From Verrucomicrobiaceae bacterium (GTDB taxonomy: Bacteria; Verrucomicrobiota; Verrucomicrobiia; Verrucomicrobiales; Verrucomicrobiaceae), in NCBI GenBank assembly GCA_016795365.1, contig JAEUHN010000005.1, positions 124,001 through 188,000 of the forward strand: DNA of 64,000 nt, written 5' to 3'. The translations under genes and the position numbers were made by a program. Position 1 is the first letter of the stretch, and each line of letters starts with the position of its first letter. The notes below the pieces were generated by a model, which saw only the letters and a program-made list of their open reading frames with translations, did no database searches and was not told the origin of the DNA. Positions 43,400 to 54,100 of the stretch are shown piece by piece.

Positions 43400-44593
43400 A
43401 TGACTTCCGCACCCAGCCAGCACTCCGAATACGATTACGCGCCACCTGCGCCGCCGCCGAACTACACTCTTTACTGGGTGGGCATCTCGCTGCTGACGGT
43501 CGCGTTCTTCCTGGCGCTGCTGATCTGGCCGCCATATTTTTCCGGCGCTGGTGCGAGCACGCCGCCATCGAGCTGGGTGGTCTTCTTTGGGCGCTTCCAT
43601 CCCATCGTGCTGCATCTGCCGGTCGGTGTGCTGGCGATCAGTCTGCTCATCGAAGTGGGCTCGTTCCGCGCGAGCTTTGAGGAGAAGTGGCGCGATCAAG
43701 CGCTCTTTGTGGCCTTTGTGGGTGCCGTCGGTGCGGTGGTGGCGGTGATGTTTGGCATCTTCCTCTCGCGGGAAGGGGATTTCGCAGGGAAATCAAATCT
43801 CCGCGCCCATCAGATGCTGTGCCTGATCAGTGCTTTCACCTCGATCGCGGGTGTCTTCGCTCGTCTCATCTACCTCACGAGCATGAGGAAGTCCCTGCTC
43901 GATGCCACGCGGTTCATCTTGTTCGGCACTGCGGCGGTGATGGGCATCGGCGCTCACTTCGGTGGCAATATGTCGCACGGTGACAAGTATCTCACCGAGT
44001 TCGCTCCGCCTGCGGTGGCAGGTCCAATGAGCGCGATGGACAACTGGGTGCGCAGCTTCTTCGAGAAGAAGAAGGACAGTGCCAAAGAAGAGCCCAAGAC
44101 GGTTCCGACGCCTGCGGCCAGCACCAAGACTGAACCGGCGAAACAGCCCGAGCCTGCGAAGACGGAGCCAGCCAAGGCAACAGCACCTGCGCCCACGCCT
44201 CCTCCTGCGCCAGCGGCGGGTGGCAATGACAAGCTGGTCTTCCAGCACATCATCCTCCCGATCCTCGAAGCCAAGTGCAACAAGTGCCACAACGAAGCCA
44301 AGTCCAAAGGCGACCTCCGCATGGACACGTATGAGTTGGCGATGAAGGGCGGCGAGAACGGTAGCAACATCGTGGCTGGCGACCCGGACAAATCATTGAC
44401 CGTTCAGCGCATGGCCTTGCCTCTCGATGACGACGAGCACATGCCGCCCGAGGGCAAGGATCAGCCCACCAAGGAAGAGATGGAACTCATCAAGTGGTGG
44501 ATCAAGGAAGGCGCCTCCAACACCCTGACCGTGAGTGCTGCCAAGATTCCAGACGCCTTGAAGGCCACAGCGGACGAGCAATTGAAGAAATAA
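43400..44593 (+). CDS. Membrane protein with DUF2231-like region and planctomycete-type cytochrome c domain
   Basis: The product is 397 residues from the ATG at 43400 (MTSAPSQHSEYDYAPPAPPP); the longer frame from 43361 is unlikely. After a Pro-rich start come about five membrane segments, with FGRFHPIVLHLPVGVLAIS matching DUF2231-type domains. A long Ala/Pro/Lys/Glu linker (~240-275) leads to a cytochrome domain with one haem motif, CNKCH (293-297), and the PSCyt1-type tail DDDEHMPPEGKDQP then ELIKWWIKEGA. It is probably a membrane-anchored electron carrier with the haem outside the membrane. It is followed 61 bases later by the LRR-cytochrome gene. Confidence 0.85.
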   Translation: MTSAPSQHSEYDYAPPAPPPNYTLYWVGISLLTVAFFLALLIWPPYFSGAGASTPPSSWVVFFGRFHPIVLHLPVGVLAISLLIEVGSFRASFEEKWRDQALFVAFVGAVGAVVAVMFGIFLSREGDFAGKSNLRAHQMLCLISAFTSIAGVFARLIYLTSMRKSLLDATRFILFGTAAVMGIGAHFGGNMSHGDKYLTEFAPPAVAGPMSAMDNWVRSFFEKKKDSAKEEPKTVPTPAASTKTEPAKQPEPAKTEPAKATAPAPTPPPAPAAGGNDKLVFQHIILPILEAKCNKCHNEAKSKGDLRMDTYELAMKGGENGSNIVAGDPDKSLTVQRMALPLDDDEHMPPEGKDQPTKEEMELIKWWIKEGASNTLTVSAAKIPDALKATADEQLKK

Positions 44594-44654
44594 CTGTCTG
44601 AAACATTCGCCTCGCCGACTTCCTATTACACACCCGACCATCCCCCCAAAGCCT

Positions 44655-46406
44655 ATGATCCGATCCACGCTCCTCGCCTTCCTCGCCACCACCGCGCTGC
44701 TCAGCGCCCAGGATGACAAAGCCGTGGCCGACATCGTCGCCAAGGTCAATGCCACCGGTGCCTCGCTGGCCCCGATTTCAGCCGATGCCAAAACTTATCG
44801 TTTCACCGCGCTCAACGTCGCCAAGGAATTCACCGACGCAGGCCTCGCTCCGCTGGCACCGATCGCTGACAAAATTACCTCGCTCGACCTCGCCCGCACC
44901 AAGGTGACCGATGGCGGGCTGAAGTCCCTGGGCGCAATGAAGAACCTCGTTGAGCTGCACCTCGAGAACACCGGAATCACCGACGCCGGATTGGATGCCC
45001 TCAAGCCCCTGGCAAGCCTCGAATACCTCAACCTCTACGGCACCAAGGTGACCGATGCGGGGGCCGCCAAGCTCTCCGCGCTCGCCAAGCTGAAGTCCCT
45101 CTACCTCTGGCAGACGGCGGTGACGAAGAACGGAGTCGCCGCCCTTAAAAAGGCGCTGCCCGGCGCGCACATCAACATTGGCTGGACCGCTGAAGATGAT
45201 GCCAAGCCCGTCGCCGTCGCCGCTGCCCCGGCCGCCGCGCCTGCATCGGCTCCCGCTGCCAAGCCTGCTGAAAAAGCCGCCGCACCCGCTGCTGCTCCGG
45301 CCGCCGCCGCCAAGCCCCTCGATCCCGCCTTGGCAGGCAAGGCCGTCGTCTTCAATGACGTGATCATGCCCATCCTCGAAGCCAAGTGCACGAGCTGCCA
45401 CGGTGCCGACAAGGGCAAGGGCAAGCTCCGCATGCATACCTTCGCCGACCTCATGAAAGGCGGTGGCGATGGCCCGACCACGATCGTCGCAGGCAAGCCG
45501 GATGACAGCCTCGCCATCGTGCGCGCCAACCTTCCAAAAGACGACGATGAACACATGCCACCTTCGGACGAGCCTCAGCTCACCAAGGAAGAGATCGCCA
45601 TCCTCAAGTGGTGGATCACGGAAGGTGCCAGCGACACCGTCACCGTGGCTGCCGCCAAGAAAACACCCGACATCGAAGGCATCATCGGTGGATTCATCAA
45701 GACCGGCAGCAAGCCCGCCGCTGCCAAAGCCGCCGAGAAGCCCAAGGCCAAGCCTTTGAGCGAAGCGGAAAAGAAAGCCGTGGCAGACCTCGCCGCGAAG
45801 ATGCAGGGCATCGGGGCCTCGATCATGCCGCTCGCTCTCGATACCGAGCAGCAGCGCCTCAGTGTGATCAATGCAGCCGACAAATTCAGCGACAAGGAAC
45901 TCGCCATGCTCGCCCCGATTGCCGCGACCCTGTCATGGGTGGACCTCGCCCGCAGCCAGATCACCGATGCCGGCCTCGCCACCATCGGGAAGTTCGCCAA
46001 TCTGGAGCGCCTCCACCTGGAAAACACCAAGGTGACCGATGCAGGCGTCGCCCAGCTCGCCGGCCTGAAGAACCTCGAATACCTCAATCTCTACGGCACC
46101 AAGGTGACCGACGCCGGCATCGCCAAGCTCGCCACGGCCACCGGATTGAAGAAGCTTTTCGTCTGGCAGACCGCCGTCACCCAAGCCGGAGCCAAGGCCC
46201 TCGAAGCCAAGATCCCAGGGCTGGTCGTGAACATCGGCCTCAGCGAAGCCGAGATCGCCAAGCTCACCGCTCCGCCCCCTGCGCCCCCTCCCGCTCCGGC
46301 TCCCGCCAAGAAAGAGGAGCCCAAGAAGGATGCCAAGCCCGCCGCGACTCCCGCTCCCAAGCCAGCAGCCGCTCCCGCAAAACCAGCAGAAGCGCCGAAG
46401 AAGTAA
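44655..46406 (+). CDS. Exported protein: LRR - cytochrome c - LRR
   Basis: The product is 583 residues. Residues 1-16 (MIRSTLLAFLATTALL) are a signal peptide. Leucine-rich repeats cover ~49-175 (cores LDLARTKVTDGGLKSLG and YLNLYGTKVTDAGAAKL). A planctomycete-type cytochrome domain with haem motif CTSCH (245-249) and the tail DDDEHMPPSDEPQL then AILKWWITEGA covers ~229-329. A second LRR block (~376-528) closely resembles the first, down to the ENTxVTDAG and LYGTKVTDAG repeats. Ala/Pro/Lys-rich linkers join the parts, and the protein ends in one. The haem domain resembles the one in the neighbouring DUF2231 protein. LRRs suggest binding of a protein or polysaccharide partner. The two genes probably form an operon; their redox role is unknown. 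Confidence 0.85.
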   Translation: MIRSTLLAFLATTALLSAQDDKAVADIVAKVNATGASLAPISADAKTYRFTALNVAKEFTDAGLAPLAPIADKITSLDLARTKVTDGGLKSLGAMKNLVELHLENTGITDAGLDALKPLASLEYLNLYGTKVTDAGAAKLSALAKLKSLYLWQTAVTKNGVAALKKALPGAHINIGWTAEDDAKPVAVAAAPAAAPASAPAAKPAEKAAAPAAAPAAAAKPLDPALAGKAVVFNDVIMPILEAKCTSCHGADKGKGKLRMHTFADLMKGGGDGPTTIVAGKPDDSLAIVRANLPKDDDEHMPPSDEPQLTKEEIAILKWWITEGASDTVTVAAAKKTPDIEGIIGGFIKTGSKPAAAKAAEKPKAKPLSEAEKKAVADLAAKMQGIGASIMPLALDTEQQRLSVINAADKFSDKELAMLAPIAATLSWVDLARSQITDAGLATIGKFANLERLHLENTKVTDAGVAQLAGLKNLEYLNLYGTKVTDAGIAKLATATGLKKLFVWQTAVTQAGAKALEAKIPGLVVNIGLSEAEIAKLTAPPPAPPPAPAPAKKEEPKKDAKPAATPAPKPAAAPAKPAEAPKK

Positions 46407-46524
46407 TCTCGTAGTGATCGGCCACACGCCGCGCCGTGGACGTCGGCACACCTCATTGCTCCCGGTGACCGGATCTCGGCGTGGCTAGGCCTTTTGGGCG
46501 GAACGCCCAGCCCGGCGTGCGGTC

Positions 46525-46872
46525 TCAGCAGCGGACCAGGCAGTAGCCAAAGTCCAGCTCCCAGCCCGTCTCGGTGCGGCGGGCGGGGATGGTCGGGGAC
46601 AGGCGGTAGAGCAGGCGACGACCGTCGGCGGGGTTCTCCGAGGTCACCACCAGGCCCGCGCCGCGCAGGGCCACGAGGTGCTTGAGGGTGGCATCCAGTT
46701 TGCGTTCGGCGCTGCTCTTGAGTTGGGTCGCCGTCCGCCCCTGACCATCCGCCAGCGCTTGGAGGAGTCTCCGGCGGGCGGGATCACCCAGCGCGGCATA
46801 GACGGTATCGGCGGGAACGACCTGCGGTGGCGGCGCAGGGATCATCGGAGGCGCGGCAGGCTCATTCATCAT
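46525..46872 (-). CDS. ArsR-type winged-helix transcriptional regulator
   Basis: The product is 115 residues with a Pro-rich start (AAPPMIPAPPPQVVP). The winged helix covers ~20-90: VYAALGDPARRRLLQALADG (helix 1-2), RTATQLKSSAERKLDATLKH (recognition helix region) and LRGAGLVVTSENPADGRRLL (wing). It lacks a clear metal-binding motif such as CVC. The C-terminus is ELDFGYCLVRC, with two cysteines. It lies between the LRR-cytochrome gene and the 42-bp repeat array. Its target is unknown; it could control itself or the cytochrome pair. Confidence 0.72.
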   Translation of the reverse strand: MMNEPAAPPMIPAPPPQVVPADTVYAALGDPARRRLLQALADGQGRTATQLKSSAERKLDATLKHLVALRGAGLVVTSENPADGRRLLYRLSPTIPARRTETGWELDFGYCLVRC

Positions 46873-47138
46873 CCCAAAGTGCCACCTCCCCGGCTCCTGA
46901 CAAGCGCCCAGACTTCGGGGTTGCCTCGCCCCAGCCTAGAGCGAGAGGCCAGACGCCTTGGGGCCGGGGCAGGGAGGCTGGCGCAGGGCAGGAGGTCCCA
47001 CGAGGAACCGGGAGGAAGGCGGCACCGGTTCAGCCAGAGATTTCCCGCCCTCCGGTCGAGGGTCGGCACCACCGCAACCTCAGCCGGGGCAGCAGGCCAG
47101 AGACTGGAGCGACTCACCGCGAGATTTGGCGGCGGGTT

Positions 47139-47537
47139 CCCGAGACTCCCCACACGCGTGCCGAATCTTGGGCCGACCCACCGGAGACTCCCGACAAGCG
47201 TGCCGAATCTGGGATCGACTCGCCGGAGACTCCCAACAAGCGTGCCGAATCTGGGATCGCCCCACCGGAGACTCTCAACAAGCGTGCCGAATCTGGGATC
47301 GACCCGCCGGAGACTCCGAACAAGCGTGCCGAATCTGGGATCGACCCACCGGAGTCTCCCAACAAGCGTGCCGAATCTGGGATCGCCTTGCCGGAGACTG
47401 CCAACAAGCGTGCCAAATCTGGGATCGCCCTGCCGGAGACTCCCAACAAGCGTGCCGAATCTGGGATCGGCGTGCCGGAGTCTCCCAACAAGCGTGCCAA
47501 ATCCTGGATCGGCGTGCCGGAGTCTCCCGATGATGAG
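47139..47537. repeat. 42-bp tandem repeat array, nine full copies plus a partial
   Basis: Units start at 47139, 47181, 47223, 47265, 47307, 47349, 47391, 47433 and 47475, each 42 bases long; a partial tenth begins at 47517. The common unit opens CCGGAGACTCCCAACAAGCG and continues TGCCGAATCTGGGATCG plus a variable five-base end. Units 2-9 differ by only a few substitutions; unit 1 is more diverged. Because 42 is a multiple of 3, all three + frames and two - frames are open throughout; the third - frame is broken once, in unit 4. One + frame would give a 14-residue repeat, PETPNKRAESGIDP. Whether it is translated is unknown. Confidence 0.92.
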
Positions 47538-47955
47538 CCGCGCAGGCCATCCATTGAGCGGCACCGACTTGCCGCCGGGCGGGGATTCTCACCGAAAAGC
47601 GATTGAACAATTCTGAGTCGCAAGGTAAAAGGCCGGGCCTCGGCCTTCGTTTGGCTGCGCTGTTTCTCTTACCCTTGCACGGAGTTTGCTGGAAGACCTC
47701 TCCTCTTCCCGATCCGATCTGTAGGGCATCCTCCCACAGCGCTCCCTCTCACCTCCCCTTGCCTCTCACCCGACATGCCCTGTGCTGCGGTCCGTGGATC
47801 GGACCAGGGGAACGTGTCTCAAGATGGGTAGCCTCGGAGAGCCGCAAGGTGCAGGAACATCCCAACAGGGCGGCGCAACCACCTTTGATCAGCGCGGCTT
47901 CACCGCCGAGGCTGACGACGGCGCGTGGGCCTGGGGCCTGGAGCTACAGCATGAG

Positions 47956-48006
47956 GCAGACATTCCTGTCAGCACGAACGACCCGGAAGCAGACAAAAAA
48001 GTCCGC
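47956..48006. repeat. Imperfect inverted repeat, REP/MITE-like
   Basis: GCAGACATTCCTGTCAGC (47956-47973) and the reverse complement of GCAGACAAAAAAGTCCGC (47989-48006) match at 13 of 18 positions, with a 15-base loop. The translated arms give 'RQTFLSA' in one + frame and 'VRTFLSASGSF' on the - strand. Short predicted proteins with RTFLSA-type strings are, as I recall, common in verrucomicrobial and planctomycete annotations, so this is probably one copy of a dispersed repeat. That needs a genome search. Confidence 0.45.
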
Positions 48007-48124
48007 ACCACCCTGTTCATCCGCCGCAGCGTCCTGGCTGAGATCCGCCTGCGCGTGACTGACTGATCGCTTCTTCTCAACCCCGCCCTCCACTTTTCTC
48101 TCCCTTGTCAACGCCTCCTCCCGT

Positions 48125-51100
48125 ATGAAGAACTCGATCGTCGCACCCCTCCGCCGGTTTGCCGCCAGCTCTCCGATTTCTATCGCCCTGGCCGCGCTGC
48201 TGGTCCTGGGCGGCTCTGTAGCGATGGCTGCCGGACTCGTCACCGGCAGCACTGGCCAGGTCTCGCCCACCGCCATCCCGATCACCAAGCCCGCAACCAC
48301 GATGACGTGGATGATAATGGTCTCGGGCATGATGTATCCGACTGGCGACGTGAGTGCAGGTGGTAATGGTGCCATGACTGAAGATGCTTATATTGGCGAG
48401 GTGCGATTGTTTGCCTCCGCAGACACTTACCTCACGAACAACTCATCCGTGTGGTTTCCGTGTGACGGGCGCACGATGCAGATTACCTCATACCAGGCGC
48501 TCTACTCGCTGCTGGGCACGCTCTTCGGCGGCGATGGCGTCACGACTTTCAAACTTCCCGACATGCGAGGTCGCACACCCATCGGTGTGGGCACGGGCAC
48601 GGGACTCACCTCACGCACCGTCGGACAAATCGGCGGCGGTGAGACGGTCACACCCGCCACGGCCAATCTGCCGGCGCACACCCATACCATCGCCGGGGGC
48701 AACAATACCGACTCCTCGGGTAGTGGCACCGGCTTGAACAACATGCCTCCCTTTATTGTGCTCTCGCCGGCCATTGTGGGAATGGGAAATGACAGCACTT
48801 CCATCGGCACGATCCGGTGGTTCGCTTTTCCAGATGTCCTCCCCTGGAGTCCAGCCAACCGCCACCTTCCCGGATTGCCCTGCGATGGTGCGATCAAGGC
48901 GATTAGCCAGCATTTTGCTCTCTTCTCCAAAATCGGCTCGACCTTCGGTGGCAATGGCACCACCAACTTCGCCGTGCCCGATCTTCGCGGACGCATGGCT
49001 ATCGGAGCTGGCAGCGGCCCCGGACTCACGGCCCGCCCGCTGGGACAATCCGGCGGATCGGAAACTTACACGCTCACCGCCACGGACATGCCGGCGCACA
49101 CGCACTCCTACACAGGCGGCACCACCGGCAGTGCAGGTGGTGCCGGGGCAGCGCACAATGTCATGGCTCCGTTCCTCGTGTTGAATACCGGACTCGCCGT
49201 CGGCGGCACCTACGGGGAGAGTGATTATGATCCCGCCATTGGCGAGGTGCGGTTCTTTGCCAAGTCTTCGAGCCTGCTTGCCATTGACGGCGACAACACG
49301 GGCTATGGCTGGCTTCCCTGCGATGGCACGGTGCAAGCCTACACGAACGCAGTGAACGGTGGCAACATTCTGATCGCCTACTTTTCCATCGTCGGCTCGA
49401 CCTGGGGCGGCGACGGCGGCACTACCGTGGGCGTCCCCGATCTGCGCGGGCGCAGCACACTGAGCTTCGGGCAGGGAGCAGGTCTCACCAACCGCGTGCT
49501 GGCCGCCCAGTTCGGCTCGGAGAGTCTCCCGGCGCTCACTTCCGCCAGTCTGCCAGCCCATACACATACGGAGCCCACCGTCGGCACCACCGTCACCTCG
49601 CTGAACCGGGTCAACGCCACCCCCAGCAATGCCACCACGGTGAACTGGACGCTGACCTTCTCCGCAGCCGTCACCGGCGTGACGGCCAGCAACTTCTCGC
49701 TCTCAGGAACTGCGGCCACGGGAGCCAGCGTCGGCACACCGACCATCGCCAGCGGCGGCGGCCTCACCTGGAACGTGCCCGTCACCACGGGCAGCACCGA
49801 TGGCACACTCGCGCTCAGCCTCGCCAATGCCACGGGCCTCACTCCGGCCTTGTCCACGGCGCTGCCCTTCGCCACGGCGGGCCAAGATTACACGATGGAC
49901 AAGACCGCACCCACCATCGGCATCGGTTCGCCCTCGGTCGGCAGCGTTAATGCTGGACAGGGCTCGGTCACCTACACCGTCACTTACGCCGACACCAATT
50001 TCAACGCCAGCACGCTGGCCAACGGCAATATCACGCTCAATGCCACTGGCGGCGCGAGCGGAACGGTGAACGTCACCGGCAGCGGCACCACCCGCACCGT
50101 CACCATCAGCAGCATCACCGGCGCAGGCACCCTCGGCATCAGCATCGCCTCCGGCACAGCCAGTGACACAGCAGGCAATACCGCCCCAGCGGCTGGCCCG
50201 AGCACGACTTTCACGGTGATCGGCGTCCCCGGAGCCCCCACCATCGGCACAGCCACGGCTGGCAATGCGAGTGCCAGCGTGGCCTTCACGGCACCCGCGA
50301 TCACGGGTGGCAGCGCCATTCTAGACTACACGGTCACCTCCAACCCTGGCACCATTACCGCGACGGGCAGCAACTCACCCATCACTGTCTCGGGTCTCAC
50401 CAATGGCACGGCTTACACCTTCACGGTCACGGCAAGGAACGCCATAGGCCCGGGTGCGGCTTCGGCTCCGTCGAACTCGGTCACACCAGCTGCCCCGGCA
50501 GACATTCCGATCACGATTGGAGTGGGCAGCACGTTGACGATTGATGCGACGGGCTCGGCGGGAGCAGCGGAGACGACGGTGCGCCTGGTGGATCTGGGTG
50601 GTGGCGTCTTCGTGCTGGAAATCACGGATCCGAATCGCAGCATTGGAGCGCCTCCAGGGGGCACGCAGGTAAATTCGAAGGCGGTGCAGATCCCGATTGG
50701 CCTCGTGGGGAACCTTGTTATCAATGGCACGTCGTCGGGTGATCAGTTCACGTTAGACCTCAGCATGGGCACGCTGCCAGGGCAGATCACGGTGAATGGC
50801 AATCTGCCGACGAGTTCACCGGGCGACTCCCTGCGGGTGATCGGCGCGTATGACGACATCACGTATGGTCCGAACGGTGTCGGCTCGGGCAACCTGGATG
50901 TCGATGGCACGCAGGTGGCTTTCTCTGGCTTTGAGCCCTTGGATTTCAGTGGAGCGAGCATCGGGAATCTCACCGTCACCGTGGACCCGACGAGCACGTT
51001 TGCGGGAGATGTGATCACCACGATCGCTTCGGTGGATGCGGGGGTGAACACGGAGATCACCTTTGCTGACAATGCTGGCGTGGCGAACGGGCTGGAAAGC

Positions 51101-54100
51101 ATCAAGATCGGTGCCCTGACCGGCACCCTGACCATCGAGGGGGACAACGCGGACAATGACTTCTTCAAGCTCCAGGGCCTCGGCTCGGCGATGGTGGGGC
51201 ATCTGAGCATCGATGGGAAGGGCGGAGCCTCGGACATCGTCGTCATCAACGGAACCACCGTGACCATGGCTGGTGCGGGCAAGAACTTCACCGCCACGGC
51301 GGACTTCATTGCCACGGGACGTGTGTCCGTCGCATCACCCGCCGACAACCCCGGCATCCTGGAGTGCAGCGGCAACATCATGCTCGTGGCGGATGGCGAT
51401 TCCACCGTTACCAGCCCGTCTCTCTTCGGCGCGGGCGGCGTGTGGTCCGGAGTGCCCATCACGCCCGTGGCCTCCGCTTACCTCGGCACCTCGGTGACTG
51501 GCGTCGCCTACTCGCGCGGGTCCATCCTGCATCGCGGTGTGGTGCGCAAGACCGCTGGCGCGGATGCCACCGTCACGTTCAAAGCAAAGGCGAATGTGAC
51601 CTTCCAGAACGCCACGCCGGGTGCGGGCACGGTCACTTCCACCTCCAACAAGCTGCACACCGTGCTGTGGTCCGACAGCGACAACAGCGGCGAGGGGAAC
51701 ATCGCTTGTGGTGCGATCTCTAGCATCACCACCAATGGCGGCAACGTCACCATGGGCGGCGGCACGGACCCCGCGCTCAATCCGGCGCGTGGCCTGACCG
51801 GCGCCGTGGTGGGTGTCGTTGTCAGTGCGACGTCGATCAACACCGAGGGTGGTAATTTGAGCATCCGCGGTCTGGGTGGGAATGTGGCCAACGGACTCGG
51901 TGTCGCCTTCACTGCCAATAATGTCCTCAATCCCACCGCCACGACGAGCACCGGCGCGGGCAGTATCACCATCGTCGGCACCGGTGGCAACACCACCTCA
52001 GGGGTGCAGATCCAAGGCGACACGGCAGGTGTCACTGCCACCACGCAGTTGCTCACCACCACCGGAGCCATCAGCATCACCGGCACCGCCGGCGGCGGCA
52101 TCTCCAGCGGCGTGAGCATGACCAGCCTCACCAACGTGAGCAGCAGTGGCGCGGGCAACATCACCATCACCGGCACGGGTGCCGGCGGCGGCTTGGGTTG
52201 CCTATTGGCCCCGGCAAGCACACGCACCGCCACTGTGTCGAGCACGGGCGGCGCGATCACCCTCATCGCCGACACGATGAACCTTGATGGCGGTGCAGGC
52301 ACCGAAAGCATCACCACCGGCAGCAGCACCAGCGGCAGTGTGACGCTCAAGCCGCTGACGGCGGGCAAGCAGATCGCGCTGGGCTCTGGCGTAACGGACA
52401 GCGGCACGCAGCTCGCCATCGACTCGAGCATAGAGTTAACGAATGTGACGGCTGGCACGGTGACGATCGGCGACAGCGCCTCGGGTCCGATCTTCGTAAG
52501 CAGTGTGATCTCGCCGGCTACCTTCACCACGCTGGGACTAGCCTCTGGTATCAGCTCCACCTTCCAGTCCACGGCTGGCTTCATTGCCGATGTGACCAGT
52601 GCGAGCAACTACGAGAAGATCGCTGTCACCGGGGGCATCGTCATCACCCTCAACGCCACCTTCACCGCGAGCAGCGCTGGTGGCTATGTGTGGAACGGCA
52701 CAGATGCGTTCACCTTCATTAACAACGACGGCTCAGACGCGATCAGCGGCAGCACGTTTACGGGGCCGACGTTGACGAACTTCCTGGGCAGCACGCTCAC
52801 CGCCACGCAGAGCTACACCGGCGGCACGGGGAATGATTTGGTCATCGGTGCAGCGCCGCCCATCGTCACCAATGTCTTCCCACCTAGCGGCCCGACCACG
52901 GGTGGCACCAGCATCACCATCACTGGCTCCAACCTGTTAGGAGCCACTTCCGTGACTGTGGGCGGCACACCTGCCACCAACGTATTGGTCGTTAATAGTG
53001 GCTCGATCACGTGTGACACACCGGCAGGCTCAGCAGGCCCGGCCAATGTGCTCGTAACTACCCAGGCGGGCACCAGTGCCCCCAGCTCCACCTTCACCTA
53101 CGTCGCGCCCCCCACGATCACGACTGTCGCTCCCTCCTCAGGAACGACGGCAGGTGGCACGGTGGTGATGATCAGTGGCACCGGATTCACCGGAGCGAGT
53201 GCGGTGACCTTTGATGGCATTGCCGCATCTTCTTTCACTGTGACCAGCGACACGCAAATTATGACCACAACCCCGGCGCATGCCGCTGGTGCGGTAAACG
53301 TGGTCGTGACCACGCTCGGCGGCACGAATTCGGCGAACGCGCTCTACACGTATATGGTGATCAACACCGCGCCCACCATCAGCAGCAACGGCGGCGGTGC
53401 GACGGCTTCGATTGACGTGATTGAGAACACGACAGCCGTGACTACCGTCATTGCGAGCGACACGGACCTGCCTGCGCAGACGATCACGTATTCGAAGAGC
53501 GGCACGCACGCGGCGTTGTTCAACCTCAGCTCGGGCGGCGTGCTCACCTTTGTCACGGCACCAGATTTCGAGACCAATCCGGGACCATTCAGCGTGACCG
53601 TGACCGCCACGGACAACGGCTCGCCCAACCTGAGCGATTCGCAGGACCTCACGATCAACGTCCTCAATGCGAATGAAACGCCACCTGCGGGCACCGACAA
53701 GGCGATCACCATGAACGAAGGCACCACTTACACCTTCGTGCCTGCGGACTTCGGCTTCACCGATCCGCTCAGCAGCCCGGCGGACAACTTCAAGACGTTG
53801 CACATCGCCTCGCTACCGACGGCGGGCTCGCTGCTCGTGGGTGGAGTGCCTGCGGTGGTGGGTGACACGGTGACGCCGAGCACGGCACAGGCGGGTGCCA
53901 CGCTCGTCGAGCGCACCAGCTCTGTCCCATCGGGCGACACGCCTGGGTTTAGCACCATTCTCAGTTCGGGCAATGGCATGAAGCTCATCGCCAAGTCGAA
54001 CAACGGCTACATGCGTTTCTCATCGGATGGCGGTGCCAGTTGGGTGACGCGTAACACCTTGTTCATGTCAGGGGAAGTCTGGGCCATGACTCGTGATGGC

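Larger units (their letters stand above)
46873..48124. other. Gene-poor 1.25-kb region before the giant surface-protein gene
   Basis: Several long reading frames cross this stretch, but none has a recognisable start, domain or family. It consists of a GC-rich left part (46873-47138), the 42-bp repeat array, and a right part (47538-48124) holding the inverted repeat at 47956-48006. A 94-codon frame at 47782-48066 overlaps that repeat and is not convincing. The giant gene's promoter should be in the last few hundred bases, but no clear -35/-10 was found. Confidence 0.5.

Noticed and set aside
46495-46509. Terminator hairpin TGGGCG-GAA-CGCCCA
   Set aside because: The stem is short and no T-tract follows on either strand; the adjoining T-run is on the wrong side.
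47139-47537. CRISPR array
   Set aside because: Units are head-to-tail without spacers and vary by point changes; no cas genes are nearby.
46678-47616. A coding gene spanning the 42-bp repeat array (several frames, both strands)
   Set aside because: Several competing frames are open because the period is a multiple of 3; none has a clear start, signal or family, so no CDS is called.
47782-48066. Small protein of 94 residues just upstream of the giant gene
   Set aside because: It overlaps the inverted repeat at 47956-48006 and has no recognisable motif; it is more likely noncoding.
48376-49570. Prophage tail-fibre gene, because of the collar domains
   Set aside because: They are the N-terminal part of a signal-peptide-bearing 5034-residue protein, and no phage structural genes are nearby.
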